NCBI GenBank assembly: GCA_016870055.1
Contig: VGCQ01000009.1
Coordinates: 1-32,851, forward strand
Direction: 5' to 3'
Source: Alphaproteobacteria bacterium
GTDB taxonomy: Bacteria; Pseudomonadota; Alphaproteobacteria; Reyranellales; Reyranellaceae
Length of the DNA stretch: 32,851 bases
Position 1 is the first letter of the stretch; every line of letters starts with the position of its first letter. The notes below the pieces were generated by a model. It did no database searches. It was not told where the DNA came from and saw nothing but the letters and a program-made list of their open reading frames with translations. A program made the position numbers and the translations under genes. Of the stretch, positions 16,763 through 27,936 are shown one piece after another.

Positions 16763-17647
16763 CGCGACCTCGCCCTTCAGCACCGGCACGCAGCGTCCGC
16801 CGACCGTGGCGCGGATGCCGTCGGCGGCCCGACGGGCCATGCAGGCGAGCCGGCTCGGCCGACCCATCTCGGCACCCTGCGTGATGTCGTAGCGCGCTTC
16901 GCTTGCTTGCGTCAGCGACAGCAGCAAGGCGGCGAGCGGCGCTGCGGCACTGCCGGTCGCCGCATCCTCGATCGTGCCCGACAGCGGCGAGAACATGCGG
17001 GCGCGCAGATTGATCGCGCCCGCGGTGAGGCGATCGCGAGCATAGAGATAGAGCGGCAACCGACGCGGGCCAAGGGCCGGGAACGCGGCAACGGCCTCCC
17101 TGAAGCGAGAGATGTCCGGTGCGGCGCGTCGGAGCGCATCGCTGGTGATTTCCGCGACCACGAAAGCATTGCCGACCGAAGCGATCACCGGACGATGTGC
17201 CGAGACGACGATCTCGCTGGCATCGACGCCGATGCAAGCCGCCAGCAGGTCGACCGGCATCTCGGCGCCGAGCGACAACGGCTGCGGTGCCGCGATGGTG
17301 ACGAGGCCCGCGCCGTCGGCGCGCACCTCGACCAGGCCGGCGATCTCCTCGAAGCGCAGCACACCGTCGTGGCCACGTCCCATGGCGTTGAGCACCCAGC
17401 CGGTGCCGACATTGGGATGGCCGGCAAACGGCATCTCGGCGGTACGGCTGAAGATGCGCACCCGCGCGGTGTTGGCACGATCGGCCGGCGGCAGCACGAA
17501 CGTCGTCTCACTGAGATTGAATTCGGCGGCCAGCGCCTGCATCTCGCCATCGCTCAGCCCGTCAGCGTCGGGAAACACCGCCAGGGGATTGCCGCCGAAA
17601 CGGCGGTCGGTGAAGACGTCGACGGTGACGAAGGAAAAGGCGCGCAT
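16757..17647 (-). CDS. PhzF-family isomerase/epimerase-like protein
   Basis: This is a 296-residue protein of the diaminopimelate-epimerase-like fold, with two similar halves. The N terminus, FVTVDVFTDRRFGGNPLAVFPDADGL, and the following LAAEFNLSETTFVLPP are the PhzF hallmark; the Glu in SETTFV aligns with the catalytic Glu of PhzF. RIFSRTAEMPFAGHPNVGTGWVL is the second conserved block, and FSPLSGTIEDAATGSAAAPLAALL is the closing block. Most PhzF homologues have no link to phenazine synthesis and no phz genes are here, so the substrate is unknown. It starts nine bases after the TIM-barrel gene and is probably co-transcribed with it. The ribosome site is weak. Confidence 0.9.
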   Translation of the reverse strand: MRAFSFVTVDVFTDRRFGGNPLAVFPDADGLSDGEMQALAAEFNLSETTFVLPPADRANTARVRIFSRTAEMPFAGHPNVGTGWVLNAMGRGHDGVLRFEEIAGLVEVRADGAGLVTIAAPQPLSLGAEMPVDLLAACIGVDASEIVVSAHRPVIASVGNAFVVAEITSDALRRAAPDISRFREAVAAFPALGPRRLPLYLYARDRLTAGAINLRARMFSPLSGTIEDAATGSAAAPLAALLLSLTQASEARYDITQGAEMGRPSRLACMARRAADGIRATVGGRCVPVLKGEVAL

Positions 17648-17656
17648 GGCCGGCGG

Positions 17657-18595
17657 TCAGACGACCTCGACTCCGACCTCGGCGGCAATGCGGTGCAACC
17701 CGGCGATCGACCGCGCCGTGGCGTTGCGTCCGTCCTGCGGGCAATGCGTCTCGATGCTAGCCAGCACCTCCTTGGTTCGCGCACCCTTCAACAGTCGCTT
17801 GAGTTCCGCCGCCCACGGCACGTCACCGTCGCCCAGCGGCACGGTGCGCTTGGTCCCGAGATCGCGATCCTTCAGATGGATCGCCGTCGTCAGCGGCGCG
17901 AGAAAGGCGATGTCGGCGTCGCTCGGCCGTTCGCCGGTCGACCAGGCGTTGGCGAAGTCGACCAGAGGCCGGAGATAGGTCGGCTGCTCCGGTGACGGCT
18001 CGCTCCGCTCGAACGTTTCTTCCTCTTCGTCATCTCCCGGCTCTTTGCCGGCCCATTCCTCGACCGACTTGAAGAAGGCGGCAAGCTCGGCAACGTTGCC
18101 GACGTTGCACACCGGTTCGTTCTCGAGCTGAAGGGTGACGTCGTAGTGGTTGGCCAAGGTCAGCAGCTTGCTGAGATCCTTGGTCAGAGCGATAAGATCG
18201 GCGGGTCGAAAGCTGTCATAGCGCAGGTAGCTGAAGATCCTGAGATGGGGCGCACCCAGGATCACCGCGATCTGCATGGCATGGCCTACCCAGTCCTCGA
18301 TCGGGCAGAGAGTGGGGTCGAAGGCGAAATCGACCTTGCCGTTGGTCGCGTGCCTGCCCGGGGCCTGCCATTTGAATGCCGGAGAGACGAACGCTGGAAC
18401 GCTAATGCCGGCTTTCTCCAGGGTCCGGCTGATATGGATGATCTCCTCGGTCTTCATGGCGAGTAGGTTGCGGCCACCGACCGTTCGCATGTCGAGGCGA
18501 CTGAGGCCGTGTTCGTGGGCAAAGGAGATCATTTCATCGAGTGATGGCCCGATTTCGTCACCGATGACGGAAAGCTGAAGACGGGGGAGAGTCAT
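17657..18595 (-). CDS. Sugar phosphate isomerase/epimerase, xylose-isomerase-like TIM barrel
   Basis: This is a 312-residue member of the AP-endonuclease-2-like TIM barrel superfamily. Blocks seen are [71 protein letters not shown] with a candidate metal-binding Glu, and [26 protein letters not shown] with His/Asp ligands. Family members isomerise or epimerise sugars and inositol derivatives. An odd feature is an acidic insertion near the middle ([20 protein letters not shown]) that interrupts the barrel before [12 protein letters not shown]. The gene is divergent from the HerA-like ATPase gene across 64 bases and precedes the PhzF gene. The exact reaction is unknown. Confidence 0.8.
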   Translation of the reverse strand: MTLPRLQLSVIGDEIGPSLDEMISFAHEHGLSRLDMRTVGGRNLLAMKTEEIIHISRTLEKAGISVPAFVSPAFKWQAPGRHATNGKVDFAFDPTLCPIEDWVGHAMQIAVILGAPHLRIFSYLRYDSFRPADLIALTKDLSKLLTLANHYDVTLQLENEPVCNVGNVAELAAFFKSVEEWAGKEPGDDEEEETFERSEPSPEQPTYLRPLVDFANAWSTGERPSDADIAFLAPLTTAIHLKDRDLGTKRTVPLGDGDVPWAAELKRLLKGARTKEVLASIETHCPQDGRNATARSIAGLHRIAAEVGVEVV

Positions 18596-18659
18596 TTCGC
18601 GAGCCTACTATGTCGACAATACTTTGGCTAAAGTCGAATGTGCGACCGATGGAGACAGC

Positions 18660-20282
<1,623 letters not shown>

Positions 20283-20285
20283 GGC

Positions 20286-21407
20286 TCAGGCCAGCCGGTC
20301 GAGTTCCTTGACGATGGCGTCACCCATCTCCTGGGTGCCGACCTTCTTCACGCCGTCGGCCTTGCCGCCGGCCAGCAGGTCGGCGGTGCGATAGCCCGCC
20401 TTCAACACGTTCTCGACCGCTGTCTCGACCAGGTCGGCTTCCTTGCCGAGGTCGAAGGAGTAGCGCAGCATCATGGCGTAGGAGAGCGTCTCGGCGAGCG
20501 GGTTGGCGAGGCCCTTGCCTGCGATGTCGGGCGCGCTGCCGTGGATCGGCTCGTACAGCGCCTTGCGCCGGCCGGTGGCATCGGGCGCGCCGAGCGATGC
20601 CGACGGCAGCATGCCGAGCGAGCCGGTCAGCATCGAGGCTTCGTCCGACAGGATGTCGCCGAACAAATTGTCGGTGACGATGACGTCGAACTGGCCGGGT
20701 GCGCGGAGGAGCTGCATGGCCAGCGCATCGGCGTACATGTGCTCGAGCTTCACGTCGGCGTACTTCTCCTTGTGCAGCTTGGCCGCCTCCTCGCGCCACA
20801 GCACGCCGGTGTGCATGACGTTGGCCTTCTCCGACGAGCAGACCTTGTTGCGGCGCTTGCGCGCCAACTCGAAGGCGACGGCGCAGACGCGGCGGATTTC
20901 ATTCGCCGTGTAGCGCTGCGTGTCGAATGCCTCGATCTCGCCCTGGGCGTTGGTGTGCCGGCCGCGCGGTTCGCCGAAATAGACGCCGCTCGTCAGCTCA
21001 CGGATGATCATGATGTCGAGCCCCTTGACGATCTCGGGCTTGAGCGAGCTGGCGTCGATCAGCGCGTCGAACACCTTGGCCGGTCGCAAGTTGGCGAACA
21101 GGTCCATTTCCTTGCGTAGGCGCAACAGGCCGCGCTCGGGCTTCTTGTCGAACTCGACATTGTCCCACTTCGGTCCGCCGACCGAACCGAACAACACCGC
21201 GTCGGCCTCCAATGCCGTCTTCATGGTCGCGTCGGCGAGCGGCACACCGTGCTTGTCGAGCGCCGCGCCACCCACGACGTCTTCGGTGATGTCGAAACCG
21301 ACGGCGCGTTTCTTGCCCATCCAGGCGATGATCTTGCGCACCTCGTTCATGACTTCGGGGCCGATGCCGTCGCCAGGCAGCACCAACAGATTGCGATTGG
21401 ACGCCAT
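20286..21407 (-). CDS. leuB: 3-isopropylmalate dehydrogenase
   Basis: This enzyme oxidatively decarboxylates 3-isopropylmalate in leucine synthesis, using NAD. It has 373 residues. The N terminus, [20 protein letters not shown], is canonical. [12 protein letters not shown], the substrate Arg segment [15 protein letters not shown], and the metal/NAD segment [32 protein letters not shown] are all intact, as is [18 protein letters not shown]. The start is 21407 (MASNRNL); the longer track ORF includes leuD antisense-frame sequence. It follows leuD by 26 bases on the same strand, so leuD-leuB is an operon. It ends three bases from the HerA-like gene. Confidence 0.97.
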   Translation of the reverse strand: MASNRNLLVLPGDGIGPEVMNEVRKIIAWMGKKRAVGFDITEDVVGGAALDKHGVPLADATMKTALEADAVLFGSVGGPKWDNVEFDKKPERGLLRLRKEMDLFANLRPAKVFDALIDASSLKPEIVKGLDIMIIRELTSGVYFGEPRGRHTNAQGEIEAFDTQRYTANEIRRVCAVAFELARKRRNKVCSSEKANVMHTGVLWREEAAKLHKEKYADVKLEHMYADALAMQLLRAPGQFDVIVTDNLFGDILSDEASMLTGSLGMLPSASLGAPDATGRRKALYEPIHGSAPDIAGKGLANPLAETLSYAMMLRYSFDLGKEADLVETAVENVLKAGYRTADLLAGGKADGVKKVGTQEMGDAIVKELDRLA

Positions 21408-21433
21408 TGTCTTCTTTCTCTCGAGAGTCGATG

Positions 21434-22045
21434 TCAGGAGGTGTGCAGCCAGGGCTGCGCCTCTTTCTGGCGCGCCTCGAAAGCATCGATGTCGGGCGCC
21501 TTCTCCATGGTGAGCCCGATATCGTCGAGGCCGTTCAGGAGGCAGTGCTTGCGGAACGGATCGATGTCGAAATGAACCGTGCCGCCGTCCGGGCCCTTGA
21601 TCTCCTGCTTCTCGAGATCGATCTCGATGACGGCATTGGAGCCGCGGCTGGCGTCGTCCATCAGCTTGGCGATGATCTCCTTGGAGACCTTGATCGGCAG
21701 GATGCCGTTCTTGAAGCAGTTGTTGTAGAAGATGTCGGCGAAATCCTCGGAGATGACGCAGCGGATGCCGAAGTCGAGCAACGCCCACGGCGCGTGCTCG
21801 CGGCTCGAGCCGCAGCCGAAATTGGGGCCGGCGACGATGATCTTGGCGTTCTGGTAGGCCGGCTGGTCGAGGACGAAATCCTTCTTCTGGCCGTCGGCCG
21901 TCCAGCGCAGCTCGTAGAACAGGCCATCCTTGAGCCCGGTGCGCTTGATGGTCTTCAGGAAGTTCTTGGGGATGATCATGTCGGTGTCGACATTGACCAT
22001 CGGCAGCGGCGCGGCGACGCCGCGCAGCGTCGTGAATTTTTCCAT
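21434..22045 (-). CDS. leuD: 3-isopropylmalate dehydratase small subunit
   Basis: This is the small subunit of isopropylmalate isomerase, which pairs with LeuC. It has 203 residues, close to the family norm. [35 protein letters not shown] carries the NVDTDMIIP motif, and [27 protein letters not shown] carries the substrate-binding GSSREHA loop. The start at 22045 is used because the extra residues in the track ORF have no family counterpart. It is separated from leuC by an RDD-protein gene and by the leuC terminator, so the two subunits are probably made from different transcripts. LeuB follows directly. Confidence 0.96.
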   Translation of the reverse strand: MEKFTTLRGVAAPLPMVNVDTDMIIPKNFLKTIKRTGLKDGLFYELRWTADGQKKDFVLDQPAYQNAKIIVAGPNFGCGSSREHAPWALLDFGIRCVISEDFADIFYNNCFKNGILPIKVSKEIIAKLMDDASRGSNAVIEIDLEKQEIKGPDGGTVHFDIDPFRKHCLLNGLDDIGLTMEKAPDIDAFEARQKEAQPWLHTS

Positions 22046-22122
22046 GAGGTCCCTCGCGAAACGCCGGAATAAACGGGCTTTTGCCGGCGGGGTCAAGCCG
22101 CGCCAGCCGGCCCGGGACGGCG

Positions 22123-22689
22123 CTATTGCCGGGTCAGGACTGCGCCGGCCATCTTGTCGTGCAGACCCTGCTTGCGGGCCGAGAAGGCGACCGCCAGGCA
22201 GGCGATGATCGCAGCAAGCCAAACGATCCAAGACAGGCCGGCCCCGACCAGCCAGGCGGCATTGGGGAGGTAGATCGGCCAGGCGCGCAAGGTCGCCATG
22301 CCGAGACCGAGCTGGGCGCCGTCTGCAGTCGAGACGCGAATGCCGAGGGCCCGCTTGCCCAAGGTGGCGCGCGCCGACGAGCTTTCCTGAAAGGCGAAGT
22401 AGGCCCAGACAACGAGGGACGAAACCGCCACTAAGCCGGTCGGCATCGAAGCTTGAATGTTCTCAATGACGGTTTGCCAATCGACCATCTCGGTGATGGT
22501 GACGGGCATCGGAAAAAACAGCGCGATGATCTGCGTGACGACGATCAGAATGATGCCGTCGATGATCGCCGCGACGACCCGCAGCCAGAATCCGGCATAG
22601 CGCACCGTGCCGTCCTGCCGCGGCTGGGCATCCCATACCGGAGGCGGCGGTGGCGGGTTGGCGGAACCCGAATTCGGCACGCTGGCCAT
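22123..22689 (-). CDS. RDD-family membrane protein
   Basis: This is a 188-residue inner-membrane protein. The N-terminal cytoplasmic tail contains six successive prolines ([11 protein letters not shown]). The RDD domain follows: [29 protein letters not shown] (helix 1 with the R..D pair), [36 protein letters not shown] (helix 2 and the conserved GK.aLGIRV block), and [40 protein letters not shown] (helix 3 with the HDKMAGT-like end). The function of RDD proteins is mostly unknown; some act in ion exchange. The start at 22689 has GGGGGAGACC just upstream. It sits between the leuC terminator and leuD and may share a transcript with leuD-leuB. Confidence 0.88.
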   Translation of the reverse strand: MASVPNSGSANPPPPPPVWDAQPRQDGTVRYAGFWLRVVAAIIDGIILIVVTQIIALFFPMPVTITEMVDWQTVIENIQASMPTGLVAVSSLVVWAYFAFQESSSARATLGKRALGIRVSTADGAQLGLGMATLRAWPIYLPNAAWLVGAGLSWIVWLAAIIACLAVAFSARKQGLHDKMAGAVLTRQ

Positions 22690-22740
22690 GGCGGTCTCCC
22701 CCGAAGCAATCGTCGAAACGAGCTTATCACGGGCACTGGC

Positions 22741-22774
22741 AAAGAAAACGGGCGGTGCCTTGCGACACCGCCCG
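22741..22774 (-). terminator. Intrinsic terminator after leuC
   Basis: On the minus strand a perfect 9-bp stem, CGGGCGGTG...CACCGCCCG (plus-strand bases 22749-22757 with 22766-22774), has an 8-base loop and is followed directly by TTTTCTTT. It begins 28 bases after the leuC stop and is the clearest terminator in the window. It closes the ffh-rpsP-rimM-trmD-rplS-leuC unit and separates it from the RDD-leuD-leuB genes. Confidence 0.85.
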
Positions 22775-22802
22775 AAGCTCGCCGTCGACCGGTCGGGGGC
22801 GA

Positions 22803-24248
22803 CTACTGGAAGTCGCGCACGTCGGCCAGCGTGCCTTTGATCGCCGCCGCCGCCGCCATCGCCGGACTGACCAGATGGGTACGGCCGCCGCGGCCTTGCC
22901 GGCCCTCGAAGTTGCGGTTGGAGGTCGAGGCGCAACGCTGGCCGGGTTCCAGCCGGTCGGCGTTCATCGCCAGGCACATCGAGCAGCCCTGGACACGCCA
23001 TTCGAAGCCGGCCTCGAGGAAGATCTTGTCCAGCCCTTCCTTCTCGGCCTCGGCCTTGACCAGACCGGAGCCTGGCACGACCATCGCCGAGACGCCCGGC
23101 GCCACCTTGCGGCCGCGCGCGATCTCGGCGGCGGCGCGCAAATCCTCGATGCGGCCGTTGGTGCACGAACCGATGAACACTCGATCGATCGGCACGTCGA
23201 CCAGGCGCGTGCCCGGTGTGAGGCCCATGTAGGCGAGCGAGCGCGTCCACGCCTCGCGGCGATTTTCGTCCGGTGCGTTGGCCGGGTCGGGAATCACGTC
23301 GGTGATGGGCAGCGCATCCTGCGGGCTGGTGCCCCAGGTCACCATCGGCGGGATGTCGGAGGCGTTGAAGTCGAGCCGGACGTCGAAATTGGCGCCCTTG
23401 TCGCTCGGCAGGCGTCGCCACTGGCCGAGCGCCAGGTCCCAGGCACCGCCCTGGGGTGCGTAGGGCCGATCCGCGAGATACTTGAAGGTCGTCTCGTCGG
23501 GCGCGATCAGGCCGGCGCGGGCGCCCGCTTCGATCGACATGTTGCAGACCGTCATGCGGCCTTCCATCGTGAGCTCGCGGATGGCGCGGCCGGCATACTC
23601 GATGACGTAGCCGGTGCCGCCGGCGGTGCCGAGCCTGCCGATGATGGCCAGGATCACGTCTTTGGCCGTGACGCCGAGCGGCAGGCTGCCTTCGACGGCG
23701 ACGCGCATGTTCTTGGCGGGCCTCTGGATCAACGTCTGGGTGGCGAGCACGTGCTCGACCTCCGATGTGCCGATGCCGAAGGCGAGCGCACCGAACGCGC
23801 CGTGCGTGGAGGTGTGGCTGTCGCCGCACACGATGGTCATGCCGGGCAGGGTCAGGCCCTGCTCGGGGCCGATCACGTGCACGATGCCGCGCCGCGGGTC
23901 GTCCATGCCGAAATAGGGCACCCCGAAATCGGCGACGTTCTTCTCCAGCGTCTCGACCTGGACGCGCGATTCCTCGTCCATGCCGCCTTCGCCGACCGGC
24001 GTGGTCGGCGTGTTGTGATCGGCCACCGCGATGGTGGCGTCGGTCCGGTGCACCGGGCGGTTGGCCATGCGCAGGCCCTCGAAGGCCTGCGGGCTGGTCA
24101 CCTCGTGCACCAGATGCCGGTCGATGTAGAGCACGCAGGTGCCGTCGTCCTGGCGATGCACGACATGGGCGTCCCAGATCTTCTCGAACAAGGTGCGCGG
24201 CGGCGGTGGCGGTGGCGGCGGCTCAGCCGACTTCTTGCGGAAGGCCAT
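22803..24248 (-). CDS. leuC: 3-isopropylmalate dehydratase large subunit
   Basis: This is the large, iron-sulfur subunit of isopropylmalate isomerase in leucine synthesis. It has 481 residues. The cluster cysteines lie in [14 protein letters not shown] and [13 protein letters not shown]. The aconitase signature is seen in [34 protein letters not shown]. An unusual N-terminal leader [17 protein letters not shown] comes before the normal start of the fold ([13 protein letters not shown]) and includes eight prolines in a row. It starts seven bases after rplS and is the last gene of the ribosomal/SRP operon, closed by an intrinsic terminator. LeuD is about 0.8 kb away behind an unrelated gene. 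Confidence 0.97.
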   Translation of the reverse strand: MAFRKKSAEPPPPPPPPRTLFEKIWDAHVVHRQDDGTCVLYIDRHLVHEVTSPQAFEGLRMANRPVHRTDATIAVADHNTPTTPVGEGGMDEESRVQVETLEKNVADFGVPYFGMDDPRRGIVHVIGPEQGLTLPGMTIVCGDSHTSTHGAFGALAFGIGTSEVEHVLATQTLIQRPAKNMRVAVEGSLPLGVTAKDVILAIIGRLGTAGGTGYVIEYAGRAIRELTMEGRMTVCNMSIEAGARAGLIAPDETTFKYLADRPYAPQGGAWDLALGQWRRLPSDKGANFDVRLDFNASDIPPMVTWGTSPQDALPITDVIPDPANAPDENRREAWTRSLAYMGLTPGTRLVDVPIDRVFIGSCTNGRIEDLRAAAEIARGRKVAPGVSAMVVPGSGLVKAEAEKEGLDKIFLEAGFEWRVQGCSMCLAMNADRLEPGQRCASTSNRNFEGRQGRGGRTHLVSPAMAAAAAIKGTLADVRDFQ

Positions 24249-24255
24249 GGCCTGC

Positions 24256-24741
24256 CTACTTCTTGCCGCCGCTCTTGGCGGCGCGCACGTTCTTGTCGTC
24301 CCGGGGCTTTTCCTTCTTGATCTTCTCGCGCTTGGGCCGCTTGGTCGCCTCCTCGGCCTGCTCGGCGATCAGCTCGCGTTGCGCTTCGATGTCCTCGGCG
24401 ATGCGGCTCGCCTTGCCGCGCAGGTCGCGCAGGTAGTAGAGCTTGGCGCGGCGCACCACGCCCTTGCGCACGACCTCGATCTCCCAGATGCCGGGGCCGT
24501 ACAGCGGGAAGACGCGCTCGACGCCTTCGCCGAAGCTGATCTTGCGCACCGTGAACGAGGAGTTCACGCCGGCATTCTTGCGGCCGATGCACAGGCCTTC
24601 GTAGACCTGGATGCGCTCGCGGTTGCCTTCCTGCACTTTGACGTGCACGCGCAACGTGTCGCCAGGTTCGAAACGCGGCACCGGCCGTTCGGCCTGCACC
24701 TTGTCGATCGTGGCCTGAGCCAGCGTGTCGAGAATGTTCAT
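24256..24741 (-). CDS. rplS: Ribosomal protein L19
   Basis: This is a large-subunit ribosomal protein at the 30S-50S interface. The core (residues 1-115) is canonical: [60 protein letters not shown] and [20 protein letters not shown]. The protein is 161 residues long, against roughly 115-130 in most bacteria. The surplus is a charged Lys/Glu-rich tail ([33 protein letters not shown]). It is placed 16 bases after trmD and seven before leuC. Identification is certain; only the role of the tail is open. Confidence 0.98.
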   Translation of the reverse strand: MNILDTLAQATIDKVQAERPVPRFEPGDTLRVHVKVQEGNRERIQVYEGLCIGRKNAGVNSSFTVRKISFGEGVERVFPLYGPGIWEIEVVRKGVVRRAKLYYLRDLRGKASRIAEDIEAQRELIAEQAEEATKRPKREKIKKEKPRDDKNVRAAKSGGKK

Positions 24742-24757
24742 CGCATCCGTCCTTTCG

Positions 24758-25489
24758 TCACTTCTCTTCGTTCACCTTCGCGGTCCGCCGGCGAGCCCAT
24801 AGGTCGGGCCGCCGCCGCCGCGTGATCTCTTCCCGCTGGGTCCTCCGCCAATCCGCGACCTTGCCGTGGTGGCCCGAGACCAGAACCTCCGGCACGCGCC
24901 GTTCGGTCCCATCGGGCCCGATCCAGCTCGCGGGCCTGGTGTAGTGCGGATACTCCAGCAATCCGTCCTCGAAACTCTCCTCACTCGCCGACAGGGGCTC
25001 GCCCATGACGCCGGGCAGCAGCCGCACGCAGCAATCCATCACCGCCAATGCCGCGATCTCGCCGCCCGAAAGCACGAAATCGCCAACCGAGATCTCCTCC
25101 AGCGCGTGGGCTTCGATGACGCGCTCGTCGACGCCCTCGAACCGCCCGCATACCAACACCACGCCCGGCCCCGCCGCCAGTTCCCGGCCGCGCGCCTGGG
25201 TGAACGGCGCGCCGCGGGGGGACAACAGGACCTTCGGCACCGCCGCCATGTCCGGCGATCGGACGACAGCCGCGATCGCCGCCGACAGGACGTCGGGCTT
25301 CATCACCATGCCGACGCCACCGCCGAACGGAGCGTCGTCGACCGTGCCGTGGCGGTCCATCGCGAACCGGCGAATGTCGACCGCTTCCAGCGACCACACG
25401 CCTTCCGTCAATGCCTTGCCGGCCAGACTTGCGCCCAGCGGGCCCGGAAACATCTCCGGGAAGAGCGTCAGCGCCACGGCGCGCCACAC
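24758..25489 (-). CDS. trmD: tRNA (guanine-N1-)-methyltransferase TrmD
   Basis: This SPOUT-fold enzyme makes m1G37 in tRNAs with G36 and so prevents frameshifting. It has 243 residues. The start is GTG ([19 protein letters not shown]). Motifs seen are [27 protein letters not shown], the knotted cofactor site [17 protein letters not shown] followed by [21 protein letters not shown], and the catalytic C-terminal linker region [15 protein letters not shown]. It follows rimM by six bases and precedes rplS, the standard rimM-trmD-rplS order. No residue appears to be missing. Confidence 0.97.
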   Translation of the reverse strand: MWRAVALTLFPEMFPGPLGASLAGKALTEGVWSLEAVDIRRFAMDRHGTVDDAPFGGGVGMVMKPDVLSAAIAAVVRSPDMAAVPKVLLSPRGAPFTQARGRELAAGPGVVLVCGRFEGVDERVIEAHALEEISVGDFVLSGGEIAALAVMDCCVRLLPGVMGEPLSASEESFEDGLLEYPHYTRPASWIGPDGTERRVPEVLVSGHHGKVADWRRTQREEITRRRRPDLWARRRTAKVNEEK

Positions 25490-25495
25490 CTTGCC

Positions 25496-26029
25496 TTACC
25501 CCTCCTTCATCTCTGCGCCCGCCAGCACACCGGCTGGCGGATCGACCACGATCTTGCCGCCTTCGACGTCGACCTCGGGCACCGCTTCGTCGGTGAAAGG
25601 TAGCATCACAGAACCGCGTGACGCCGTGCCGCCCGAAATCTCCATCGTCCGTCCTGCGCCGAAATCGTGGAAGGCAACGACCTTCCCCCAATCGCGGCCG
25701 TCCCGACCGACAGCCGGCAGACCAACCAAGTCCGCCTCGTACCACTCCCGCTCGCCAGTCGCCGGCAATCGCTCGCGCTCGACGTAGAGTCGCAATCCAC
25801 GTATCGCCTCGGCCGCCGTCCGATCGGCTACGCCCTCGATCCGGGCCAGCACGGCACCCTTGCTGGTGCTGAGCGCCTCGACCCGGTACCGCCTGCTCCC
25901 CGTCTCGTCCGACAGGTCGCCGTAGGAGGCGAGCGCCATCGGATTCCCGGTGAAGCTCCTGATGCGCACCAGGCCACGCACGCCGTGCGGCGCCGCCACG
26001 ATGCCGAGCAGGACGCGGCCCTTACTCAT
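25496..26029 (-). CDS. rimM: Ribosome maturation factor RimM
   Basis: This 30S assembly factor binds S19 and aids maturation of the 3' domain of 16S rRNA. It has 177 residues. The N-terminal beta-barrel domain begins VLLGIVAAPHGVRGLVRIRSFTG, with the family motif GxxxxxHGxxGxxxV. The linker and PRC-barrel part contains REWYEADLVGLPAV, GKVVAFHDFGAG, MLPFTDEAVPEVDVEGGKIVVDPP. It lies 12 bases after rpsP and six before trmD. The sequence is otherwise ordinary. Confidence 0.95.
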   Translation of the reverse strand: MSKGRVLLGIVAAPHGVRGLVRIRSFTGNPMALASYGDLSDETGSRRYRVEALSTSKGAVLARIEGVADRTAAEAIRGLRLYVERERLPATGEREWYEADLVGLPAVGRDGRDWGKVVAFHDFGAGRTMEISGGTASRGSVMLPFTDEAVPEVDVEGGKIVVDPPAGVLAGAEMKEG

Positions 26030-26041
26030 CGCGCAGGCTCG

Positions 26042-26407
26042 TCAGCTTGCGGCCGCCTCCTTCTCGCCGCCTTCGGCCGCGCCGGCCGCGGCCTTCATGC
26101 GCTCCTGCGCCTTGGCGCGCGGCTGCGGCTTCTTGGTCTGCTCGCGCCGCTCGCGCGGCTTCATCATCTCGGCCTGGGCCAGGAAGCGCGCCACCCGGTC
26201 CGACGGCTGGGCGCCGGCCTTCAGCCAATGCGCGATGCGCTCCTTGTCGAGCGTGACGCGCTGGGCGTGTTCGCGCGGCAGCAGCGGATTGTAGGTGCCG
26301 AGCTTCTCGATGAAGCGGCCGTCACGCGGGCTGCGCGAATCGGCGACTACGATGTGGAAGAACGGCCGCTTCTTGGCGCCGTGACGGGTCATGCGGATAG
26401 CAAGCAT
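26042..26407 (-). CDS. rpsP: Ribosomal protein S16
   Basis: This is a small-subunit ribosomal protein. The core (residues 1-80) is canonical: [42 protein letters not shown], then [23 protein letters not shown]. The protein is 121 residues long. The last 40 residues form an Arg/Lys then Ala/Glu-rich tail ([29 protein letters not shown]), which is common but variable in alphaproteobacteria. It sits 19 bases after ffh and 12 before rimM. The run of closely spaced genes implies co-transcription from the promoter before ffh. Confidence 0.97.
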   Translation of the reverse strand: MLAIRMTRHGAKKRPFFHIVVADSRSPRDGRFIEKLGTYNPLLPREHAQRVTLDKERIAHWLKAGAQPSDRVARFLAQAEMMKPRERREQTKKPQPRAKAQERMKAAAGAAEGGEKEAAAS

Positions 26408-26426
26408 TCTTTCTCCTTCGACAATT

Positions 26427-27827
26427 TCAGCGCGGGAAGCCGGGCGGCGGCATCATGCCTCCGAGGCTGCGCATGAATCCTTTCTCTCCGAGCTTGTTGA
26501 CGCGTTTCATCATCTTCAGCATGTCGGCATGCTGCTTGAGCAGCTTGTTGACGTCCTGCACCTGAACGCCCGAGCCTTTGGCGATGCGCTTCTTGCGCGA
26601 GGCGTGGATGATGTCGGGGTTGCGCCGCTCCTTGGGCGTCATGGCGAGGATCACCGCCTCCTGACGCTTGAGCTGGCCCTCGTCGATCTTGGCTTTGGAC
26701 ATCGCGGCCTTGGCCTGCATGGCGCCCGGCAGCATGCCCATCAAGCCCGACAAGCCGCCCATCTTGCGCAGCTGGCGGAGCTGGCTCAGCAGGTCGTCCA
26801 TGTCGAACTGACCCTTGCGGACCTTGGCCGCGAGTTTCTCGGCGTCTTCCTTCTCGATCGTCTCGGCGGCGCGCTCGACCAACGAGACGATGTCGCCCAT
26901 GCCGAGGATGCGGCCGGCGATACGGTCGGGGTGGAACGGTTCCAGCGCATCGAACTTCTCGCCGACGCCGATCAGCTTGACCGGCCGGCCGGTGACGGCG
27001 CGCATCGAGAGAGCCGCACCGCCGCGCGCATCGCCGTCGACGCGGGTCAGCACGATGCCGGTCACGGCAAGCCGCTCGTTGAACGCCTTGGCGACGTTGA
27101 CCGCATCCTGGCCGGTCATGGCGTCGGCGACCAGCAGGGTCTCCTTGGGCTTGGCGAGGTCGCTGATCTCGGCGACCTCCTTCATCAACTCCTCGTCGAT
27201 GGCGAGCCGGCCCGCCGTGTCGAGAATCAGGACGTCGAAGCCTTCGCGCCGCGCCGCCTCCAGCGCCCGCCGCGTGATGGCGAGCGGCATCTCCAAGGGC
27301 ACGATCGGCAGCGTCGGCACGCCGGTCTGCTCGCCCAGCACCTTGAGCTGCTGCTGCGCTGCCGGGCGGCGGGTGTCGAGCGAGGCCATCATGACCTTGC
27401 GTTTGGTGGCGAACGTGCCGCCGAACTCGGCGGACATGCCCTGCGGGCCCTGGCTCAGGCGATAGCCGATCTTGGCCGACGTCGTGGTCTTGCCGGAACC
27501 CTGCAGGCCCACCATCAGGATCACGACCGGCGGGATGGCGTTGAGATCGAGGTCGGCCACGGTGCCGCCCAGCATCTCGACCAGGTGATCGTTGACGATC
27601 TTGATCACCATCTGGCCGGGCATCACCGAGCGGATCACATCGGCGCCGATCGCCTTCGGCCGCACCTGGTCGACGAACTGGCGCACCACGGGCAGCGCCA
27701 CGTCGGCCTCGAGCAACGCCGTGCGAACCTCGCGCAGGGCCGCGTCGACATCGGCCTCCGACAGCGCGCCGCGTCCGCGCAGCCTGTCGAAAACATCGCC
27801 TAGCCGTTTGCTGAGACCTTCGAACAT
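26427..27827 (-). CDS. ffh: Signal recognition particle protein Ffh
   Basis: This is the SRP54 homologue, which with 4.5S RNA targets nascent membrane proteins to FtsY. It has 466 residues. The N domain is [35 protein letters not shown]. The G domain carries [15 protein letters not shown] (G1), [13 protein letters not shown] (G3) and [13 protein letters not shown] (G4). The C-terminal M domain is Met-rich ([68 protein letters not shown]), with the RNA-binding [11 protein letters not shown] loop. The start at 27827 is the family start; the track's extension is leader sequence. It is the first gene of the operon ending at leuC. Confidence 0.98.
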   Translation of the reverse strand: MFEGLSKRLGDVFDRLRGRGALSEADVDAALREVRTALLEADVALPVVRQFVDQVRPKAIGADVIRSVMPGQMVIKIVNDHLVEMLGGTVADLDLNAIPPVVILMVGLQGSGKTTTSAKIGYRLSQGPQGMSAEFGGTFATKRKVMMASLDTRRPAAQQQLKVLGEQTGVPTLPIVPLEMPLAITRRALEAARREGFDVLILDTAGRLAIDEELMKEVAEISDLAKPKETLLVADAMTGQDAVNVAKAFNERLAVTGIVLTRVDGDARGGAALSMRAVTGRPVKLIGVGEKFDALEPFHPDRIAGRILGMGDIVSLVERAAETIEKEDAEKLAAKVRKGQFDMDDLLSQLRQLRKMGGLSGLMGMLPGAMQAKAAMSKAKIDEGQLKRQEAVILAMTPKERRNPDIIHASRKKRIAKGSGVQVQDVNKLLKQHADMLKMMKRVNKLGEKGFMRSLGGMMPPPGFPR

Positions 27828-27849
27828 CTCTCTCCGCTCGCTCAAACGC

Positions 27850-27871
27850 GGTTCGCGCCGATGCGCGAACC
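27850..27871 (-). other. Hairpin in the ffh leader
   Basis: GGTTCGCGC-CGAT-GCGCGAACC is a perfect 9-bp stem with a 4-base loop. It lies 22 bases before the ffh ATG, within the leader expected from the promoter at 27937-27965. A smaller TCCCC-GCCG-GGGGA stem lies just upstream at about 27889-27902. No T-run follows, so it is not a terminator. It may stabilise the mRNA or control translation. Confidence 0.5.
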
Positions 27872-27936
27872 TTCGCGGATCAGCGGAGCTCCCCGCCGGG
27901 GGAACCATAAATCGGCACGACCGATTGAACGGGCGG

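Noticed and set aside
16757-17647. PhzF homologue as a sign of a phenazine cluster
   Set aside because: No other phz genes are present, and most PhzF-like proteins have nothing to do with phenazines.
22062-22089. CGCCGG...CCGGCG repeat between the RDD gene and leuD as a terminator
   Set aside because: The stem is only six pairs with a 16-base loop and a weak TTTCG tail on the minus strand. RDD to leuD read-through remains likely.
22123-23829. A 568-residue minus-strand ORF covering the RDD gene and much of leuC
   Set aside because: Only its last third encodes the RDD protein. The rest is an out-of-frame shadow of leuC, rich in Arg, His and Gly as expected for shadows in GC-rich DNA.
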